Assembly: GCA_029721435.1 (NCBI GenBank)
Contig: CM056583.1
Coordinates: forward strand, 45,165,120 to 45,229,119
Direction: 5' to 3'
DNA from: Gymnothorax reevesii
Lineage: Eukaryota; Chordata; Actinopteri; Anguilliformes; Muraenidae
DNA length: 64,000 nucleotides
Of the stretch, positions 57,697-64,000 are shown in pieces. A program made the translations under genes and the position numbers. The notes below the pieces were generated by a model. It did no database searches, was not told where the DNA came from, and saw only the letters and a program-made list of their open reading frames with translations. Within the stretch, counting starts at the first letter, position 1. The number at the start of each line of letters is the position of its first letter.

Positions 57697-57852
57697 CTCC
57701 CTGAGACAGGTGTAGATGGGGCACACCAGTACCCGGAAAGGCTCCCCAGCACTGCTCCTCATGATGCCGAACACCTCGCACAGGAAGGTGATGAAGCCCA
57801 GCCAGTGCTCCACGTCAGACTGCTGCAGCTTCTCTCTGCGAGTGAAGTCCTT
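57697..57852 (-). CDS. ctif: ctif internal exon, MIF4G domain (156 bp)
   Basis: The exon encodes exactly 52 residues: KDFTRREKLQQSDVEHWLGF, then ITFLCEVFGIMRSSAGEPFR and VLVCPIYTCLRE. This is the central part of the MIF4G fold of CTIF (helical HEAT-type repeats, eIF3g-binding region in mammals). The acceptor 'tctgcccctttgcag' stands directly before AAG at 57852, and the donor GTGAGT follows GAG at 57697. Phase 0 at both ends. Residues differ from the mammalian protein at only a few places as far as I remember it, for example GIMRSSAGEPF versus GTMRSSTGEPF. The next upstream exon (ending ..LLLNMLQ in mammals) was looked for to the right but not found. Teleosts may have two ctif copies, and which one this is cannot be told. 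Confidence 0.96.
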
Positions 57853-60800
57853 CTGCAAAGGGGCAGAAACATGGAGAAACTGGACTTCAATACCCACAAT
57901 GCCAAGGGACAAACCATTCCTCTCCAAGAAATCTGCAGCACAGCCAGAACCAAGATCAAACCAGAGCCATCAGGAGATGGCGCATTCCCCCGGCCATGTC
58001 ATCAACCTCGGATTAGCAAAAGGCACCACGTCAGGTCGTGATTAATGTGAACGCCAAGTTTGGCGGAAAAATATTGAACGTCATCAAGTTATGCTCTGGA
58101 AACAAAATTTTCACAGATGGACAGACAGACAACCGCAACCAAGACTATATCCCTCCGCATTATATGCCGAATTAAACTCCAAAGAGCAGAAATAATATGT
58201 ACAGCAGTGGTAACTAACCCAGCTCCTAGAGATGTACTGTCCTGATGAATTTCACATCAACTCTAACAAAGCACACATTATTCAGCAGCCAGAGATCTCA
58301 TTGAGCAGCTGATTAGTAAAACTATGCATGCAAAATTAGATGGAATGAAAACCTCCGGGATGGAAGATCTCCAGGAACAAAGTTATTCAGCATTGATGTG
58401 AAGCAACTGGGAGTAATTAAATGCGTATACTTTTTAAATGTAAATGCCATGTGACAAGAACATGTGTCATCCTGCCAGGGTCACCAACAACTAAACTGCT
58501 AAGCTAAAGGTCTTGTGCCCTGAGCTATTCGCTCTGTGGTGAGGAAGCCGGCGAGCCAAAATGAACAACTTCTGCCAAATCTGCCTCCGCTGCGTTCTGG
58601 GCAACTGAAGGACAGGCAGGAAGCAGGCTGGTGAAGTGACGTCCATGACTGGGTGCTCAAGCCAAGTGCTGCCTCTCCTCTTGGGCACAGATGGCCGCAA
58701 GGACTGGCACTCGGGCGCAGGAAGTGTAACCAACGACTCCCCGAGGAGGACAGCCGGAGAAAAGGCGGGGTCAGTCAAGAGCGCCCGACGGCGGCCAAAG
58801 CGGGGCTTCAAAAGTCTCCAGACTGCTCACGGGTGGTGAACAAAGGCGAGAAACGGAAACTGGTGATGGCTTCGACTCAAAGACCGTAATGGGCATTGTG
58901 AACAAGCAGCTGAAGTCACAGTTTCAGAAGAACAACAGTAAAAACACCAAAAAAGTCCAGTAAACAACTAGAACCAAGGCACATATATCACTACCCGTGC
59001 GGGAGGGTGGAAAGAAGATAAATTAAGCGGTAAGAGATGAACATGACAGACTTTATAACTAATATAGGCCTCAAATCTGTCAAGACTTGAGACATCGACA
59101 CAGTGAAACCACTGTTCTTCAGCTATTGAAAGGTTACATTTGGATATGACAGATAAGGAAAATTACTAGGCAGACAAGAGTATGGTAAGATTTAATATTT
59201 GCCTTCAGGAAGGAATGTATAAATTATATACATGGAATGTTCCATGGTAGAGACAAAGGTGACAATTAAATGCTAATAAATGCAGTTTAAAATACAGTGG
59301 GCACACTGTCTGCATTTCAAACAGCCATTTTCTTCCAGCACATACATTTGAGTTTGAAAGGAGACATAAGATGCCCAGTAACAAGCCTCAGTCCATAAGC
59401 TTAAAATAAGAACAAAGCAACCCTACTTCCCGCCACAGATTTCTTTGGTAGCCACCCTGTCTTAAAACATGAATTTAATTTTTTTACAGCCAAAACAAAT
59501 TGGATATTATGAAAATCAACCCTTCCCTCGCTTGATAAAGAAAAACATTGCCGACCGTTGACAATAAGTTGCATTTTATTGGAGATTACAATCTTTTTTT
59601 TTTTTTTTCCCACAAAATGAGCATGGGTGCGGAACAGCTGAAACTTGGTCAGCTGCTCCAAAGACCCAGCATAATGTCCAAGGTCTCAGAGCTTAATAAT
59701 TGTAGTGTGGAGAGAACAGACGGGCAATGAAAGATTCATACAGAGATACGCATGGAAACAACAAAGCAGTGGCTTTAACAGTTACTACCAAAGAGCCGTC
59801 TGGCTTCGCGTGGGGAGAAACTCATTAAACTGCGCTCATGCTTTGTGGAGATAAAGATGGGCTGAATAAACTCCAGGCTTCTGCATTGCATCAAATCAGC
59901 ACAGATTGTGAATTACTACAGAACACCAGTGAGAAAAGTATGTAATGGCCAAACTCTCAGTATATCAAGATTCATGGCAAACATGCCTCCAGCAACTATA
60001 AATATTAAACACGGATATGAAATGACTGCTTGAAGGACCCATGTTATGGAAACTGCCAGTTCCTCCCAATTCAGTCAACCAGAGAAGTCAAACTCTGAAG
60101 ATCCCCCTAGTTTATCCAAAAGAGCGGCCCAGTATATCTGAAAATGCAGTTTCAAATTCCTGCTATTTTCTACGTGGCCAACGCTGTGCATGGCTGCCAT
60201 CTGACAGCCATGCTAAACCATCCTATAACACTGTCTCGTACCTTAACTTTTTTGTGTTTGCCACAGCAATGCTTACCTCTACCAGAGCATGTTCGTTACG
60301 TTACATTGACCTGTTTTTTGAAAAACGGCCCGTATTATGCCGGATTTCTCGTGGGCAGCTCCATTCCAAGTGTCCGTCACAGCACACCTGGAATCTGTAG
60401 CCAACTACTACCGATTTCTTCGAATATAAAATACATAGCAAAAAGAGATAAACTTGTACTCCAAAGAGTTCAACTAGTATAGCGTTTGCATACTGCCTAG
60501 GTTGCGTGTATAAGTGCTATCTTCAGAGTTGCTTCGCCAGCCCACTGTACCCTTCTGTACTCATTGTGTAGTTTCAGTGCGTTTAGAGACTGTGGTTTGT
60601 TTTGCCTCGAGACTTTGATGTATTAGTTTCTCTCCAGGGGCCGGTATCTCTGTTCGTCGGCCAGTCAGAACTCATCGTCACAAAGGGGATTCCCACTCAA
60701 AAAATCTTGTTCTTTTGAGGGGAGAGAATGGCAGGCTGCAAACAGTAGAGACATTATAGATTTTTATTGCGACTGAGAAGAGCAGTTCAATTTCTTGCCA

Positions 60801-63800
60801 AGTAAACTGCATAGCACAGGACCTTCATGAACTACACTCCGCTATAACATGATCGTTTTCCACATTTTCTGTGACGAAGATGATAATTTGAAAAATAAAC
60901 ATGGACCTACTAAGCTAGAATAATGTTGAATAAAGAATAATTACGGAGAATTGATATAGTGGGAAGAATATAATGCACAAGCTGCGTGAGAAGATGTTAG
61001 TGATGGAAACCAATGTCTACAGCCTCACACTGTCATGAGCGGAAGACCTGCCTCCTCTAGACCAATATTTCCACAAAATGATCACAGATATGCAGCAGAT
61101 ATTCAAAACACATTTTATGGAAATACACTCTGCAGTGTTGCCCCAGCTCCTACAGAAATACTGCTGCCCGTGAGGCAAAAGATTGTGAAATTCAGCGCGT
61201 TTTTTTCCACTGCCCTCCCCCCACATGCCAGATCTCACCATTATTGGAGAAAACAGCGGACAGGGGTCGGATGAGAGTTAAACAGAGAGAGGGATTGAAA
61301 TAGTGGCAGGGTGAGCCCGAATATGTGCATTTTAACGCAAACACACAAAAGAAACACTGAAGGACAGTTGCAAGAACTTTTTGTACCAACTGGTCGATGA
61401 CAGCGTATACTCTCTCGAAAAAATGTAACTGTCGATCAGTTACATAGTTAAATGGGTTTGAATGAACAGTTAGGCACCGTACGTTAATTATCGTGGTGTA
61501 CTTTTGGTGCCAGTACTATCAAAATGTATAGTCTCAAATGAAAACATGTTTGCTCTGGGGAATGACACAGACGACCATCGCGAGACAGTTTTCTCTGCAA
61601 GTGGGTGATTCTATAAGGGGGAAACTCCTGAGTAGTGATAAGGAGTTAATACAATAGGCGAAGTGTGAAAAATGTTGTCACATTCGAAAAGCATTCCTGC
61701 CAGTCAAGTCTTGTAGCCATCAAGCGGAATTTGACCAGTTACTGTTGCCCAGGAAACGGCACACTAATGCTGAAATCTCAGATACCACTCCACATGATGC
61801 GTTAAATCAAAACTGACAAGAAGGGAAAATTGATTATTCAAAACATGAAACATATGCCACACACCTGAACATAAAATGAGGGACCATAAGCCACGATACC
61901 TACAACAATACAATAATGAGCAGCGCAAGTATTCCATTTCTTTGAAGTATCAGTGGGATCAGAATATTAACCCTCTATTAACCACCGTAGCATATCTGCT
62001 ACAGAAAGTGAAAGGGCTAACAGCCTGGACACCCTGCTGGTTTTGTTTCTTATTGCCAAATAAACATTTGAGAATAACTTGAATGGCCCGTCACTTTAAT
62101 TTTTCCATTTGCATTGAAAAGGTGGGCCAAACCATTTTTCCAAATATTGGCCCATAATCAACATATTTGCCTAGGGAAATGATTTTTACACAGTTGGAAA
62201 GGTACTTTGTTAACAGAAGGTTATGAAGCCTTCAGAATATTGTTCTTGTTTCAAGTATCAGACAGGTCAAACATCAACTAAATTAACCTCTTATAGAAAA
62301 AACATCTTACTGCATTTATCTCCGCAGTCGTGCGGTTCAACTTCAACGTTCCGAAAGTGAAAAAACAAATGTTATGTTATGTTCCGCCACCAGCCTGCTC
62401 AAGTTGCTCATGTGTTGGCAGCCGTTAAAGTTTTTTTTTTCCTCCATTATTCTTAAACACCGCAGTCAGAGTTTCACTTTCAGTGAAGAAAGCTCAGTTC
62501 ATTTGCACTTGTGAGAGAATGGACCTCCTGACACCATCTCAACAAACTGAGGCTCTTTAGAAAAATGAGACAATGAACATGCGGCCAGCTCACAGAAATG
62601 TTAGTCCTGGTTTACGCACTCAGAAATAAAGCACTTAGCACCACCAAAGTTAAGTAGGTATCTGCATTTTATTGCGTCTCACTTAAACCCTGGAGGTCAG
62701 GCCGGGACTAACACCCATATCAGAGCGAGCAGTAAAAATGCACCTTCAGTGATGACGATAAAAAAAAAAAAAAACAAACAACAAAATAAAAATGCGCTTC
62801 ATTAATCACTCAATTTTGCACACATCTTTGCACAGGAGATTAACTCAGAGCAGTTGAGAGAGAAGTTTCGAGAACATTCCGCAGAATAGTGCCATGACTC
62901 GCAGTGGTAAGGGGGTGGGGGGAAGAGGGCCTGACGTCGAGCGCTCGCTGGTGCCAGACGGGACAGGAAGTGCTGCCTGTCACAGGGGAGGAAGGTTTGA
63001 ATTACAACGTGACACTGTGGTGCGAAACGAGCCCCACACTCACTTCCTAAAACACATTAGTGCTGCTTAGCGCACAGCCGCCAAACTGCTGCGGCGCAGA
63101 CTGACTGACTGACTGGCAGACCACTACCGGAAGGTCAAGATCAAGAAGAGTGGGGTTGGGGTGGGGGTAGTTGACCATAAGGCATGAGGGCAGAGCAGAG
63201 GAACAGCAAGAAATAGTATTGTTGTCACCATTCTTAATTCTGTAATGTGAGGAGGTACTACAGTTATACTTTCACTTGATTAGTTGTTTCTGAACTACAA
63301 AAATGTCTCGATGTTTCCATCATTGTAACCCTTTTGTATTTTGTCAGTTCTCCTTTTATCACAGGTTTTATAAAAATGCTATTTTAGGTTTCTTTTCATC
63401 CAAAAGAGTATTGCCTCATTAATCAGAAACAAATACATTCATTTTGGTGCAAATGCATTCTCAATGCCATGCCATACGTACAACAAACACAACAGTATGA
63501 TGAAATGATAACGCTTGATGGATAATTTGGCTGAAAATATTAAAACGCGCATTATGACAACACGCAATGGAATGGGACACATGCAAACCATTTCAGAATC
63601 ATTTACACGTATTCCTGCCGAACATAAACACATTAACCATGCCGTAATGCATTCCTCAGAGCTAAATAACACGGTTATCTCTTTTTAATCAGCAATTAAG
63701 CATCAAATACTTAACTCCACCAGGAAGTTGCAATAGGAATGATTACAGGGCAAGAAATTGCAAATTTGAAGAAAGAGGGGAAAAAAAAAACATAATTAGT

Positions 63801-64000
63801 ACGTTAAAGTTCCTGACTAAAGGAGTAATAGTGAAAAAGTGAAGGTTCCATTTTGAGTCGTTTCTGCAAACGAATTTCTGTGCCTCAGACTGCTTAGGAC
63901 AGCTCTTCTGTCAGCGGCATTCCGTTTCCAGCCGGAACAGAAACTTTTCAAAGACATGTTTCAAACTGAAAGATTTAATAATCACTTCTGTCTGCATAAA
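57853..64000 (-). other. ctif: ctif intron continuing past the right edge
   Basis: At least 6.1 kb. The acceptor is at 57860-57853. I looked on the minus strand for the expected preceding MIF4G exon (AAKLCDKMALFMVEG-type sequence) and saw none. Contents: one RTE-like tail (about 58020-58165), a GC-richer part at 58540-58830, T and A runs near 59593-59610 and 62760-62775, a small hairpin 'tgtaactg/cagttaca' at 61424-61444, and otherwise unique DNA. Confidence 0.75.
58020..58165 (+). repeat. RTE-like repeat tail fragment
   Basis: 'aagttatgctctggaaacaa' followed by 'acagatggacagacagacaa' and 'atatccctccgcattata' shows the same sequence plan as the repeats at 10640, 48180 and 48549. It is short and decayed. 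Confidence 0.5.

Noticed and set aside
57481..58041. Open frame of 186 codons on the plus strand
   Set aside because: It spans the antisense strand of a well-supported ctif exon and intron flanks. The ctif reading has splice sites and protein similarity; this one has neither.
57853..64000. The preceding ctif exon
   Set aside because: No minus-strand stretch with the expected MIF4G sequence and splice sites was found, so the intron is taken to run past the window edge.

Overview
The window is nuclear DNA of a vertebrate, most likely a ray-finned fish. The evidence is a split protein-coding gene with canonical GT-AG introns and a fish-type set of mobile elements: several Tc1-like families, a CR1-like LINE with an esterase-type ORF1, a tRNA-derived SINE, piggyBac-like and hAT-like MITEs, and hairpin-tailed RTE-like repeats. 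There is no sign of bacterial or organellar gene organisation. The species cannot be fixed from sequence alone.

The only host gene I can support is the 3' end of ctif (CBP80/20-dependent translation initiation factor), on the minus strand. Three phase-0 exons are visible at 57852-57697, 43961-43908 and 41629-41414. Together they encode the last 141 residues, i.e. the C-terminal part of the MIF4G domain up to the stop codon. Introns are about 13.7 kb and 2.3 kb, and a further intron runs off the right edge. All upstream exons lie beyond base 64000. The stop is followed by a very GC/CpG-rich 3' UTR region (about 40790-41413).

Region by region: 1-1420 holds two direct copies of an unidentified ~300 bp repeat. 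3.0-5.4 kb is a pile-up of decayed Tc1 remnants. 6240-7824 is a complete but inactivated Tc1 element with TA target sites. 7.8-13 kb is mostly unique AT-rich DNA with one RTE-like tail. 13574-17110 is a decayed CR1-like LINE (minus). 17.1-22.7 kb is unique. 22752-24300 is a second full-length dead Tc1 (minus). 27.8-28.04 kb is a long inverted repeat. 31777-31978 is a small piggyBac-like MITE. 32-40 kb is unique. From 41.4 kb rightward everything is ctif exon or intron, including a TG-type microsatellite and a hAT-like MITE in the last intron, a 144-bp tandem repeat in a hairpin-tailed element, two CpG-rich blocks (53.2-55.1 kb), and a SINE nested in a piggyBac-like MITE (55778-56289).

The left 40 kb would be the ctif downstream intergenic region. 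In human the convergent neighbour there is SMAD7. No smad7 coding sequence is recognisable here, so it may lie left of the window. I found no convincing new biological system. The most informative items are the nested insertion with its target-site duplication, the inverted repeat with a third arm copy, the repeat tract beside the last ctif splice acceptor, and the intronic CpG-rich blocks.
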